Assembly (NCBI GenBank): GCA_032871835.1
Contig: CM065296.1
Span: 111,858,146-111,922,145, forward strand
DNA: 64,000 bases
Direction: 5' to 3'
Source of the DNA: Dipteronia dyeriana
Lineage: Eukaryota; Streptophyta; Magnoliopsida; Sapindales; Sapindaceae
A model generated the notes under the pieces. That model searched no databases and had not been told where the DNA came from. It was given only the letters and a program-made list of their open reading frames with translations. Made by a program: the position numbers and the translations under genes. Of this stretch, positions 32,741 through 45,893 are shown piece after piece (positions within the stretch are counted from its first letter, which is position 1; each line of letters opens with the position of its first letter).

Positions 32741-35700
32741 TCATACCCATTCAAAGTTTGTTTCTTTGGGTACAACCAAAGCAATGAGACAGTCAGATGG
32801 GTTTGGTGCGATCGAGAGCATGGAACATATGTCATTTGAGTTCGGAAGTATGAAGAGAATCCTTGCCCAAATAGACTTCACAGCAGGGATCTTGATTACT
32901 CCTGCGCATTCTCTCTGCTTCAGGTATGATATAAAATCCTGAAACTGCAGATGAAATTTGCATGATTAAATGATTAGCACAACCGTATAACATTATTACA
33001 CCGACACTTGGCCCCAACTATGGTTTTAAAAGAATTATATTCATGTTTCTAATTGTCCTATTGCTTTCGGAAAAAAAAAATTGTAATAACAAAAGCGCGC
33101 ATACACCATCTTCATGTTACCCATCTATTATAAAGCTGACAAAATTAGAAATATCTCACCACCTATAACAGGATTCAAACATGGTTAAGATTATAGAATA
33201 TTATTAGTCCAGGACAATCTCTATATATCATTTCCAAATAGCATTTTAAAACCAAGAAGTTTCTGAGTGACTTGATAAAGACAACCATCGCTTTACAGAA
33301 GCATGGTTTATCATAATCAAACTGTAGACTGGAGTGAGATGTTTAATCACCATTCCATAAGGGAGGGGAACAGACCTGATGGTTCGATTAGTTACATAAG
33401 AAATATGGAACAAAATTAATTAAGTGAGACAACTTACGCCTTTATGGTCGCCGGAAGAAGAAGGATTTAATCGACATAACTCCCTCTGCAAAACATGTCA
33501 AAAACCATAGAAATATGAGAAAGATTGGAGGTCAACTGCAAAACTCGGTGGTGTCAGATGGGGATTCGAATAATAATAATAACTCAAATTATTAGTTAAA
33601 TCTAAAAATGTAATTGAAAAAATCTGGAATTGTTTGAACAGCTATTATAGTAAACCAGTGATTGAACACAGACAGGTACCTTCACAACAAAAGAATCAAA
33701 AAGGCAGAAAGAGGGCCAAGGAAATCCAAATTTCATACAACTGCATATTAATTTTCAGGTTCAAACCAACCTTTCATATTCAATTTTCAAAAACTTTCAC
33801 ATGTACTGGCAACAGAAAAGCCACAAGCTTAAGGGATAGAGAAGGCAGAGTAAGCACTAAACATGCCATGCAACGGACATGAAAGTGATTTTATGATAGC
33901 AAAGAAATTAACCAAAGAAAATCTGGGGTCAATCAAACTCTCTCTAGAAGGATCATGTTCAGATGATCCAGATTTTGAAGCAGCAGAATTCAGAAAGCCT
34001 CATGAAATGAAATTTTAGAGAAAATGCTAATTTGACAGTATGATCATTATCGATCATTAGACACAAGGAAGGAAAAAAAGAGAGAATCAAGTATAGAGAC
34101 TCATGGACTCACATTATGTGGAGGGGTGCTAGTAAATGTTGACTTCACATGCCGGAAATCTGTTCGTTTTGTCATATCTAATTTAGCAGGCCATCTGCAC
34201 CAAGTATTTATCCAGGAAACCATTATTAGAAATTACTTTTTGGTTAAAAAAATACTACAAACAGAAAAAGTAAAAAAAAAAAACATTAGATGAAGTACTC
34301 ACTCAGCAGGTTCAGAAATATCATGCGAGTATTTGCAGATATCCGAATTCTCTCTCTGAGCATAAATTGTACAATACTGAACACCACTTTTGCATAATGT
34401 CCCCTGCCACTGGTGCTGCACCTGTTGCTGCTGTCCAGCAGTTTCCACTTTGGTTGATTCGGCATCAGGTGGAGGGGGAGGGGGTGGGGGAGAATTAGGT
34501 GGAGGTGGAACAAGAGGGGGTTGTGACTGGGGCAAAGGTGGTGGAGATGGAGGCAATGAAGGTGGCACTTCAGGTTGAGGAGGAGGTAAGGATGATATAG
34601 GTGCTGGTACAACAGGATGAGAAAACATTTGGTCGAAGTTCTGCACTGATGCTCCCTGTATCTGTGCAAGTGGAGTCACTGAAGGAGGAACAAAAGGAGC
34701 TGCAACTGCATTGCCATGAAATGTATTAGGCATTACACCGGGCGAGATTGTGTTTAAAGGCAACTGAAACTTTGGCCCTCTTGCATCCCAGGAACTGTTT
34801 GGAGGAACATAAACAGGTCGATAAAATGGAGATGGCGGAATTTTCTGTGGCAGGGGAATAGGCCCCTGTGTTGCTATAGGTAAGCCTGGCATGTTCCCTG
34901 AAACAGAAAGCAGGTCAGTTTCAAGTTTCTTATCCATCCACATTTGTTGCTGTGGCACTAGAAACAACACAACCACCTAAAACAGAATCAGTCAAATATA
35001 TAATTACACTGAAGCAGGAAACAGTAGAAGTATTAATTAGATTTCAATAGATGAATTATCACCTCCTTGTGAAGGATTGACCATTATGTTACTGTCATGA
35101 GGATCCATTTTTCTAACCCCAACATCAGGCATCTCTTTATGACCAGAAACAGACCAGTTTGACTGAAATGAATGTCCAGCAGTTCCATGATTTTCAGATA
35201 CTACTCTGGGAGATACAAGCTCCATTGAGCTGCCCTCGGGTCTAACTGTGAATGGTGCAGAATGGTGCTTTCCTGGTTGACTGTTCAAACAAAGGGAAAA
35301 TTTCAGCATAAAGCACAAAAAGTAGGTGACATATTTAGCTATTAAAACCCAATCAAGAGCTACTTCAACTTTAAACAAAAGACCAAGTAGTCTGGGAAAA
35401 ATTATGTTGACAAAAGGGAAGTAAAAGTCATTGAACAGGAAAAGCAATAAATACATTTTTTATCAAACATCAAGAATTACTCTCAGTTTTCCAATCATTT
35501 GATAACCAAAAAGTCATCCTTTGATGATCACCTATGAGTTAAACTCAGAAATATATAATAATAATAAATCCCTTTTTATTCAGGTGAAAAACTGAATAAA
35601 AGATTATAACTCATAGCTGGAAAACTTTCCTTTTGAAGATATGAACAAAACTAAACATGATGGTGAGAATAATTCCATACAATTAAAAGGAAGGTGAAAA

Positions 35701-38700
35701 TTCAAATTAAACCAGAACAACGACGATTGCTTAGTATCATCTGACTTTAATCCAAGCTTTAAACCTCAAGTACTTTGACATACACAGAGAAACTCTAAAT
35801 AACAATTAAATTCAGATAATGAAACTACACATTATTTGCTCAAGGATTGAGAGATAGGAATTGTAAGACCTTGCACCATGGAAAGTGGGAGTGTGAGGCG
35901 ACCCAAAAGAAGCAGTGGACATGTTGCCTGGATGATTGCTTCTGATGTCACCATGGTAAGGGACAGCAGATGATAATCTTGCACCATCCATATGGGGCAT
36001 TGCAACATTAGCAGGCCCGGTTTTTAAAGGTGGTAAATAGTTGCTTCTGGCCTTACGATGCTGTCTGAGATGTGCCATTGCTGTGGTAGCTTCTTCAGGA
36101 GTTTCAAATTCCATCAATATTGCACCTTCATAGCTAAGATCCGTGACCATGTAAGGACCTCTGTAAACAACTTTACTTGATTCATGCAGAATTTCATCCT
36201 TCGCCCACTGGCTTGTAACATTTCCAACATAAACATAAGAGCTAGAACCGACAGCAACACCATTTATTGAACTCCTAGCTCCCAAACCTATATCCATGAA
36301 CTTTACACGCCAAGGAAAATGACCACGGATATAGTCCCGAGCCCTTATGGCATCAATTATGTTTCTGTACTCAACCAAGGCAAATCCTTTGATTGGGAAG
36401 AAAAAGAAGTGTTCTAAAGGACCAAACCTCTCGAGATGAAATCTTATATGAGATTCAGATGCATCAAGGCCAAAAGAACCCAACCATAACTGCTTAGAAG
36501 CGGAAAAAATATCCATGGCAGAAACATCCCCATCAAAATGCCAATTTAATGAAGGTGCTGAGGAAGCATATGGCATTGCTGAGTGATGATTAGGAGATAC
36601 TAAAGTATTGCTTGCACCTCCACCAGAGGATCTAGCGGCAGGAAAATGGTTTCTTCCATCAAATGAATTACTCCTGAATTCTAATGGTGGTCTTGAAGCA
36701 GGTGAAAGCATTTGGTGGTTCGATAAGTCTCTGGGTAACGAAGACCTGCCACAAGAGAAATCTCCATGGTCACTGGTCTCAAAGTCCATTGACTTTGTGC
36801 TTCCACTATCATGAGCAGAACCTGCATTTGAGTGATCAGTTTCAACAGGACCAACTGAGGTGCGAGGTTTCAAATATTGACCTGAAAAGTTTTCAGCGAA
36901 ATTACCATCACGAGATCTGTCATGAACTCTTGAATTACTATCTTTTCCAGATAGTTCCCTAGAGGTTTCATGTTTATTGGCGATCCTAGGCACCAAATAT
37001 TGTTGATTACCATACTTGGATGGATCAGAATCCTCATCACTATCAACTTCGATGTCTCTCACTTTAGCCAGTTCAGGAAAAGATTCAAACATTCCTTCCA
37101 TAGCAGATGTAATTTCAGATGCAACATTAAAAGAAGATAAGTTACATAATCTCTTATATCTTGAAAAGATCCAACTTCTCAAAGACAGATTTTTTCCAAG
37201 TACCTGCATAAATATGTCCCATTACAAGAAGACATCATTGAGAAGAATATAAAGGATAACTGGAAATACAACTAACTTGGTAGATAAAGAGAAAAACTTC
37301 ATAATTGCATTATCATTACAACTTAATTAACATAGTCCAATTGCAAGCCAAAACTTTGAATTAGATGAAATTGCTCATGCAGCAATAAGTTGCAAGACAG
37401 AAACATGCACTGTAGTTGCATTGTTACTTATTCTAAGATGCAGCAAGGATTCTAAGAAAATGGTATAATAGCACCTGGGATGTTTAAGATGCTGATGAAA
37501 ACATTTTCTACTTTCTCAAATTTTTATTGTATGAGGAATAATGGAGATTGTATTACCTAAAGATCTCCTATTAATAGTAATTGGGGTGTTTATATACCAA
37601 CCATCCATATTCCATCAGATAGACAAAAAGTATACAAATCAAGCTTCTCCGGTGCAATACCGAACATAACAAAAAATTCATTGCACCACATTTATTCTAT
37701 ATGTGGAGCAAATATCAAGCATTACCAGTCCCAACAAGCAACTCTTAGGAACAGGAGATGCATCTACTGAAACATGTTTGCCACCTGATAGCTCCTCATT
37801 ATTGTCCTCTTCCCTTCTGGTACTTGTTCCAACAGATGTAGGTCCATCACCTCGTATCTCTAATGGACAGACCACAGCATCATCCTCAAGCCTGCTTGTG
37901 ATCTGACTTAAAAAATATTGTCCTTTGTGAAACCCCTCTGGTACAGCAGGGTTGAAGAGTTCAAAACATGCTGCAAGCAAATTTTTAGGGCAAGAAATGA
38001 AAATGCGGAGTAGACTTAGTGTATGAAACTTGGACAACTTAATCAAAGAAGATTCATCTTCATCTGAAAACTTTTGCTTAAGATCAGAAAATATCTCCTC
38101 AGAATCTAGCATCTTCAAAACCTCTTTATCAATAGTATGTAAAATATCCTTCCCATCCAAGGAGGATATGAAGAAAGCCAGCACATTACAAAAAACCGCA
38201 GAGCAGATGCCTCGGATGACAGATGATGTCGGTGCCTCTGAAGAAGCAACACAACATATATCAGCTAGACCAAAAATGCAGGCTTTAGCAGTCTGAAACG
38301 CAACACCATCAGCATCCTCTCCTCTATTTATTGAAGCCAAGCTTTTGCTATGCATATTAATAACAACTTTAGCTGCAGCTTCAAGAGCAGTGGGACAGAA
38401 TGATGCATATCGAGGAATGAGATCAGCCACGACGCGCTGTGCACTTGTACAGCCTGCAAAGTTGGCAGCACTGACAAACATAAGAAATCTCAGCCGACAA
38501 ATATGGTAAACAAATAAAAATACTAGCGTCTTTCTGAAAACATCAAGACATCATGATAATTGTAATATAAACCTCTAATGCAAGTCAAATAGTGGCTAGT
38601 CGTGAAACTTTGGGTGAAGGAAGATTTGACAGTTGAAATAGAAACGTCTTCCCTCAATTCATCATTAACTCGTGACAGTCCAGCTCTACTAAAAATCAAA

Positions 38701-40170
38701 CTAGCAGTTCGATAGAAGAGGTGACAACAGGCTGCACAGCCCCTAATAATTCATATAAGATTATTTTAGTGGACTGATATATCAGTTCAGTTTCTGATGA
38801 AGTGAGGGCTCCAAAAAGTAAGATTAAGATAGTAAACCCATCCTTCATTTTGCCTCTGTTTTTATTGATCAGGCAATCCCTCTTCTACCTTATTGAGTTG
38901 CTTAGACCCCCTCGTGTTTGGTAGAGAGTCCGGTCTAATTCAAGTTCCTGCTGTAAGCCTAATAATTTTTCTTTTCTCATCAGGCTTGGCCCGTACTAGT
39001 AAGAAGGTGTTCCCAAAAGGGGACGGAAACCTGTCTAAGTTCCTGTGTGTGGCTTAGTAGCACATGAACAGAACACGTAGCCTAAGCGGAACTCAATATT
39101 CAACCAATCTATGATCCATTTATTTAATATTTAATCAGCTAACTAACAAATAAATAAAGTTATTTGATTTTATGTGATGCATAACTAGTGCAAGTAAGAA
39201 ACTTTAATCTAAATTGCAATGATCAATTAGCCACTTGGCTGGCAACGAAGTCAGCTGAAAGTCTTGCACATAATGGGACAATAAGCAGGGCTGATTATAT
39301 GCCACATGCTAAATTTTGCACATTTAAATGATCTTACAATAGTTGATTCATTAGACATGACAGAAGGTCAGTCTTAAAGCCTTTGGGAGCAATTTTCATA
39401 GCCAGTTCAATTGCATCAATTGCAGAAACTCAATGACTACATTCCAAAGCTAGATAATTGTCTGTGGCCAAACTTGAGTTTTAGGAACAGTTAGAATCAA
39501 CAATAAATGAGGCTACGTTTTCAGTTTAAGTACAAATAAGTTATACCATTTTTATCCTGACATATAAACAAGTTTAAATTAAATGACCAAACCCTAGAAC
39601 AGCTTTCACAATTGGGTCAATTGCTTCCAAATGCACAGATAAACAACTTGATCAAACACATTTACTAATCCTGAAACAAATGTTTCCATATCAAAGCAAT
39701 TACGCTTACTTTAAGTGAGCTTGTTAATTTGAAAATAACAACGGAACATCTATTTTCATAAAACAATAACAATAAAATTCAATACTTCACAAATTGCAAA
39801 CCAATTTAACCAAGAAACTAAGTGATGGTAAATTAAAATATAAATCAATGGTCAGATAGCAAATAAAGAATAAATAAAATAAATAAAAACCTCTAGAAGC
39901 AGTGATTAGGGAGAGATAAGCTTGTTCAAGTTCAGACATGCGACGGGCGTCCTTTTGGGCAATACAAGACTTGAGTCTTTTGTAGCAATCGTACACGCTA
40001 CGAACCTCGTCATGATTTCTCCGTCTCGACTGGATTTCATCTTGAGAGAGCGGTGGTGGCGTTTGTGGCGGAACTACACTGCCTTCTGGCTCGGCTATGG
40101 TTTTTGGCGGTTCTGGTGGTGGTAAGTCGTACAATTTTCGCTTCTTTAGAGGCTGCTCGGCCGAGGCCAT
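32741..40170 (-). CDS. RRM plus SPOC domain nuclear RNA-binding protein, 1182 aa, 8 exons
   Basis: Exons (minus): 40170-39891, 38453-37726, 37203-35870, 35280-35063, 34957-34303, 34194-34113, 33485-33438, 32944-32741. All have AG/GT borders and the total, 3549 nt, divides by three without a stop. Residues 1-95 are basic/Pro-rich ([11 protein letters not shown], a likely nuclear signal). 95-336 is a helical region ([18 protein letters not shown]). RRM-like domains lie at about 574-644 (QLWLGSFG, then [10 protein letters not shown]) and 657-720 (YVYVGNV). 980-1030 is a Pro-rich tract. The SPOC domain, about 1035-1175, reads [14 protein letters not shown], then [20 protein letters not shown], then [12 protein letters not shown], ending [13 protein letters not shown]. 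The architecture is that of SPEN/FPA-like proteins in RNA processing; from memory it is closest to the product of AT1G27750, not FPA itself. A (CT)n 5' UTR precedes the ATG. It appears intact. Splice choice was made by hand. Confidence 0.9.
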
Positions 40171-40175
40171 AGCTG

Positions 40176-40179
<4 letters not shown>

Positions 40180-40210
<31 letters not shown>
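40180..40210. repeat. (GA/CT)n tract in the 5' UTR of the RRM-SPOC gene
   Basis: About 15 AG units, CT on the coding strand, ten bases upstream of the ATG. Such CT tracts are common in plant leaders and can bind GAGA-type factors. Confidence 0.8.
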
Positions 40211-40212
<2 letters not shown>

Positions 40213-41029
40213 CTCTTTCAGGTTTTGGCAGAGACATGAGAATTTTCGAATAGGGACCAACTGCGTTTCAGTCCTTTACTTCAGACAATTGTAAAAATAC
40301 CCGTAAAATAGGGGTCCTTCTATGACTTTGCCAAAAGTTGCGATATTTTACTTGGGATTATTATTGATTCAGTCCCTTTCTTTTAATCATCCTTTTTTTT
40401 ACTCATTTATTTATTTGTTACTGGATTAGTCCGGTTATGAGGTTATTTTTATGTGTAAACATATAAATAAGGTAAATAAATAAATAAATAAATAAATTTA
40501 AATAATTAAAAAATAAATCAATACCCTAATTACCCAAACCAATTTATTTCCCACGACCTACCTACCACCAACAATACGCAAATCAGATCCCTCTTGCTGC
40601 AAACCAAAACCAGACCAAGACCTCCTCTTCGCTTCACAACAACGCTGCCCTCCCCTTCGTGACTACACGTAACCTGGTCTTCTATCTCTACATATTCTCT
40701 CTGATCGCTCCCTCTCTCTCCCTCTTTCTCTCATCACTTGGATGTCGGTAAGGAGCGTCGATATCCTCCAAGTCTCCGCCTCGAGGAGATCAACTCTCTC
40801 TTTTCTCTTCCGTTTTTCCCACTCTCTTTCTCTCAATAACACTCGTATGAACTGGTATTAATTACTGTCGACGAGGATTCGAGCGCCGATCTCATCTGCT
40901 AAGAGGAGATCGACGCTAGTGGCGGTGGTGCCGGTAGGATTTGAGGGTGTTAGTGGCTACCGTGTTTTGTTTAAATGATTTTCTGGGTTTTGGGTGGGAT
41001 GGTGGAAGGGTTCAATTGTTTAGGCTTTT
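40211..41029. other. Intergenic with a CT-rich, exon-like patch
   Basis: 40300-40560 is upstream DNA of the RRM-SPOC gene. 40560-40930 is GC-richer, with C/T-rich runs and CpGs as in a plant 5' UTR on the plus strand, but no open frame of substance follows it. It may be a captured or dead first exon. Confidence 0.35.
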
Positions 41030-41395
41030 TTTTTTTTGGAAAATGATTTTCTGGGTTCTTATTAATGGTGGGAGGACGATTCAAACTTTTTTTTTTTTTT
41101 GGATACTGATTTTGTGTGTGGTGGTTGAATATGTGTTTTTTTAAGATGATTTGTTTTCTTTGATTTCTGGAGAAGATGTATAATGGAATTGTTTAGTTTT
41201 CTTTCATTTTTTTTTTTTGGAAAATGATTTTATGGGTTCTCATTGATGGTGGGACGATTCATTTTTTTTTTTTTTTTTGGATACTGATTTTGTGTGTGGA
41301 GTGGTTGAATCTGTGTTTTTTTTTTTTTTTAAGATGATTTGTTTTCTTGATTTCTGGAGAAGATGTATAATGGAAGATTTTGAAGGAGGTTGAAT
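41030..41395 (+). repeat. About 185-bp tandem repeat, two units
   Basis: Unit: poly-T, 'ggaaaatgatttt', 'tgggttct', poly-T, 'ggatactgattttgtgtgtg', 'aagatgatttgttttctt', 'ctggagaagatgtataatgg'. It is found from about 41030 and again from about 41212, with poly-T length changes. A partial third start is at 40978. Confidence 0.85.
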
Positions 41396-41799
41396 GTTGA
41401 ACATATGATTGTATAATTTATATTTTTTTAAAAAAAATTAACACTTTATTTGTAAAGGAATTTTAATTAGATATTTTTATTCTAAAAATGATTTTTAATT
41501 GTGAATATTTGATGTTATCAAGAATTATTAGATTGGGCCGATGAATTGTGATAATTCATTCAAAATTCAATTTATCAAAATAAATTTCTTTCCCTTTTTT
41601 AATTTTTTTAAAATTAATATATAATTATAAATAAAATTATAAAAATAGAAGTTTTTATTTTTTTTAAAATCAAGGGTAAAAATATGGATTTAATCAATAA
41701 TATCCATATTTTCTTTCGGTAGCCAGTGCAAAATAGACTTTTTTCTGTTAAGTATATAACTATAAGCATATTTAGATCTAATTTAATATTGTTGTGATG

Positions 41800-42870
41800 T
41801 GGAGAGAAGTGTTTTTGGAATTGATATGGGGAATTAATTTTGGAATTGCTATGGGAATAATCAGCTGAGTGTTTGGTAAACTGATTTTTAAAAGTGATGT
41901 GAAAACTAAAAGCAATTTTAATGTGTTTGTTAAACTGAAATAAAAAGTTATGTGACTATGTAAAATTAATAAAAGACATAAACATCTAAACGGTGTTAAT
42001 GTGTTATATTTTATATTTTTCTTGTTTATTTATGTTTAATGTCAAGGGTTATATAATTATGGTACTTTATTGAATTAATTAGTCAATTTTTTATTCTACT
42101 TTATTAAATTAATTAGTCTCATTTCTTTATTTCTTTATTTATTATACTTTATTACTTTATTTCTTTATTTCTTTATTTTTTTTTATTCTACTTTATTGAA
42201 TTAATTAGTCCCAATTTTTTTTGTACAGTTATGGCAACATTTTTTTTTACAGTAATGTAAGTCTAAATTTTTTTAGTAAATTTCGTTAAAGACAAAAACA
42301 AAATTGGAAATTTGGTAAAATTTCATTTAATATCAATAAAAGGACATAAACATCTAAACGGTGCTAATGTGTTATTTCTTGTTTATTTATGTTTAATGTC
42401 AAGGGTTATATAATTATGGTACTTTATTGAATTAATTAGTCCAATTTTTTATTCTACTTTATTAAATTAATTAGCCTCATTTCTTTATTTCTTTATTTAT
42501 TATACTTTATTACTTTATTTCTTTATTTCTTTATTTTTTTTATTCTACTTTATTGAATTAATTAGCCCCAATTTTTTTTGTACAGTTATGGCAACATTTT
42601 TTTTTACAGCAATGTAAGTCTAAATTTTTTTGGTAAATTTCGTTAAAGACAAAAACAAAATTGGAAATTTGGTAAAATTTCATTTAATATCACTATAGCG
42701 CGTTTTCTAAAAGTATAAACAAAAATCTAAAAGCATGTATTTGTAGTTTCTCAAAAACTCAGTTGGAAAAAGCTAAAAGTGACCAAAAACACTTCCCCGC
42801 GATTTAACCAAACACTCTGTTTTTTGTCCGAAATCATTTTTGTCCCTGAAAGCAGTTGGGGAAGTAATGT
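41800..42870. mobile_element. TIR-like element enclosing a tandem duplication
   Basis: 'gagtgtttggtaaac' near 41867 and, on the reverse strand, 'gagtgtttggttaaa' near 42823, each close to 'agtgtttttgg', face each other. This is the usual look of plant hAT-like or other MITE-class elements. The borders are approximate and no target duplication was fixed. Confidence 0.5.
41970..42697 (+). repeat. 368-bp direct tandem duplication
   Basis: The block from 'gacataaacatctaaacgg' (41975) to 'catttaatatca' recurs at 42343 with a period of 368 bp. Differences are few (for example 'ggtgtt/ggtgct' and an 8-10 bp T-rich indel). It is a recent duplication inside the 41800-42870 element. Confidence 0.95.
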
Positions 42871-42884
42871 CAAACCGGACCTTA

Positions 42885-43322
42885 GAGCATCCTCGATGGT
42901 AATGTGGTTTGTATTTGAAAAAATGGTAATATGTCAATATTATCAAGTCAATTGCTTCATATGTGACATGTAACTAAATTTGATAAACATCCAAATAAAA
43001 AGAGTAGTCTGCAATGTTTCACTTGTAAAATACATGTTTTTAATGATATATTAATTTATTATTGGCCTCTTGTAATATACTTTAGAATTGTTGAATAAAA
43101 TAAAATAGAAAACAAGAGTGGTTGCTGATTGAGCCAACAAGATGGTTGTCAAACAGACATTTTGAATCAGAGGGTCATGTTGATAGTTTTTAAAAAAAGT
43201 TGTCACCTCAGATTGAAGTTGTACTAAAGAAGTTTCATTGGAGATGAATTTTTTAACAAAGTGGATGTTCATCCCACGTGGCATCTAATTTTTCACAATT
43301 CATGATAACATTAGAAATGCTC
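42885..43322. mobile_element. 438-bp MITE with TTA target duplication
   Basis: The left end 'gagcatcctcgatggtaatg' and the right end on the reverse strand 'gagcatttctaatgttatc' form imperfect TIRs. TTA occurs on both sides (42882-42884, 43323-43325), as for PIF/Harbinger-type MITEs. Confidence 0.65.
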
Positions 43323-43845
43323 TTATAGTACACTTTATCCACATCATCATGTGTTACTAGAAAAAACAATGGAGTTTAATCAAGTAATGCCTATATGTCA
43401 AAAGGTGACGATGTGGATAAATGTTTTATGAATATAATCATATTTATATGCTTAACAAAAGAAAACTCGTGCAAAATACACTTAATCGTATACCTCTTAC
43501 ATTCACATGGACCGTATCAAGTGGTGGCATGGTGGGGTTTAAGACTCACAATTTGTATTTACAAATATGTGTGTACTTTTCTCTTTGCATCGTGAGTTAG
43601 ATGTCTCTCGTGTTCACATCAAGTGGTGGGGTTCAAGTTTCATTATAAGCATATTTGAAAAGTTCTCTCCGTTTTGTAAGTTTAGATGTTTCGCAACTAT
43701 TATAGTAGATATTTGAGCCATGAAGATTTACATGTTCCAACCCCCCAACTAATTCAGATTAAAAAGAAAATCTTTTTATTTTAGTTGATTTTAAGTTATC
43801 TAAACCTACTGCTAGGACACCTAACTAATTTGGTGTCCGAAAGTA

Positions 43846-43935
43846 TGAGTTTAGTTTAGTGGTTTGCCCATCACACCTACATCGTGAGAGGATGTGGGTT
43901 TCCCTCAAATCCTAAATTATTATAATATTTCAAAA
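43846..43935 (+). repeat. SINE-like sequence
   Basis: 'tttagtttagtggtttgccc' resembles a pol III A box and 'cctcaaatcct' about 45 nt later a B box, with an A-rich tail (43930 on). Short and without a clear target duplication, so tentative. Confidence 0.35.
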
Positions 43936-44009
43936 AAAAAATCTATTATTGATTTGAGATTGACACAATTAGATGAGTACCAACAAATGTAGGGTATCAG
44001 TGCGGAACA

Positions 44010-44690
44010 GTGTTCGAAAAATCAGCCAAATCGGTCGATTAATTGGTGAAATTCATCTATGCGGCATTTTACCTTAGCGAAACCCTAAAATCAGTTATAT
44101 TAGGCGGTTTTCGAGTTGGCGGCACTAGTCGCCGATTAATCAATCTTGAAGGGCTCTATGAGTCAAAGCCGTTGGCGACGCCGAGATTGGCCAATTTCAA
44201 TCGTTGATATCACCAAAAGGTGTCGTCCGCCGTCGTCAGTCATCCGATCTTCCTCCTGTCTCCATAGTCCAGCAATGAAAAGCGTTCTAGAAGAAGAAGA
44301 TGATTGAGAAGAAGATAAATATGTAGTTTGAAGAGAGAGAGGGAAAGAGTGTGCGTTGAAATGTGGAATTGTGGAGGCATTCAAGAAGAGGATGAGTGAA
44401 CCATTAAAAGTAAATAATAATAAATAAATAAAAAGATAAATATGATAATATAATGGAAAAAAAGGTCAGATAGTGGGATCAAGAAAGTTACAATAGTCTA
44501 TGATGTGTGTGCCTCACCAAAAGTGATAAAAAAAAAAGAAATTAAAAACGAAGAAGCGCCAATTAGAAACGGAACAAAGCAGAAGAGAGAAATGTTTCCG
44601 AAAAATCGTTGATTAATCGGTCTAGATACTGGATGTTAGATCTCCGTTCAACTAACGTTTAACGTTTACTAGAACCTTGGTGTGGAATAA
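44010..44690. mobile_element. TIR-like element with 'cgattaatcg' termini
   Basis: Left 'gttcgaaaaatcagccaaat' then 'cggtcgattaattgg'; the right end, reversed, has 'ccgattaatcaacgattttt'. A GC-richer centre (44110-44290) includes a small open frame without motifs. It looks like a non-autonomous element. Borders approximate. Confidence 0.45.
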
Positions 44691-45836
44691 GTAAACCTGT
44701 AAAATTTTTCCTAAAATTTTATTGCAAGGACAGCCTAATTTTGCAGTGACATATTCCACTTTGATGATAACCTCATTTTGTCAGGGATCCAATTACAAAA
44801 CAAAATAAAAATTAAACCTAATCATATCCTGACTCACCATTTGCCATGACCATAGGGGGCCATCAAACAAGTTTTAAAATTTTTATTAAAAAAAAAAAAG
44901 TTTCAAAAATTATGAAATTATCATTATATTTTAAAAGTTTTTCATTTTGATTCCTTGAAAAAAAATTATTTTTGTATTTATGGCGACACCAATACAGAAC
45001 ATATTTTTTATTTTCTTTTAGGCACTTCACCCTTGTTTACCTTTTTTTTTGTTTTTCTCACACCAATAGGCAATTGTGGCTCAACTCTTGCTATTATCAT
45101 TATTTGATAAAATACTTCAACGCAATTTTATGGTGCTGATTGAGTATGTAGTATATAAATAGATAAATAATGGACTTCTACATGAGATTTGTCAAACCAT
45201 TTCAAAAAATTACTAGAATTTAATACAGGTTATGAAGATAGATCTTAACTTTTTTGCAGAAGACATTAAAACTTAGTTTTAACTTTTAAGGTTCTAGAGA
45301 ATAAAATAGAAATGATGAGTTTCTTAACAATTTTGCACAAGGATACTTTAGTGATAAAATAAAATTTTAATTTGTATGTTTTGAGATAAATATTTTGGGT
45401 GGAAAAGAGCCACGTACTTTTAATCATTTTATATGATGTCCATTGACTGTCTGGTTGTACAAGTGTACAAGTGAAATATGGTGAAATATGGTGAAACATC
45501 TCACTCAAGATTTTTTTTTTTTTTTTGAAGTTTAAGATCTTTTTATTATTATTATTAGTGAATATGGTTACTCGTTGCCAAATAAACTTCTTAAACATTT
45601 TCATCATATTCATTTAATAAATAGACGTGTCCTACTTGTAAATAGTAAGTTATATATATATATATAAATTTTCAATTCAGTACGTACTGATGTAGTTATA
45701 TAAAGACATTGAATGTAAGACACTCATTTTACATACTTTACCTTAACATGTAGCACTTGTCAATTCTCTTTTATAAATGAGTGACTAACATTCAATATCC
45801 TTATATAATTCCATCAGTACACACCGATAAGATAAG

Positions 45837-45885
<49 letters not shown>
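44691..45885. other. Intergenic AT-rich DNA
   Basis: No gene seen. (AT)n at 45841-45868 and (GA)n at 45869-45891 border the next element. Confidence 0.5.

Positions 45886-45893
<8 letters not shown>

Noticed and set aside
34390..34578. Gly-rich plus-strand frame
   Set aside because: Antisense of the Pro-rich tract of the RRM-SPOC protein.
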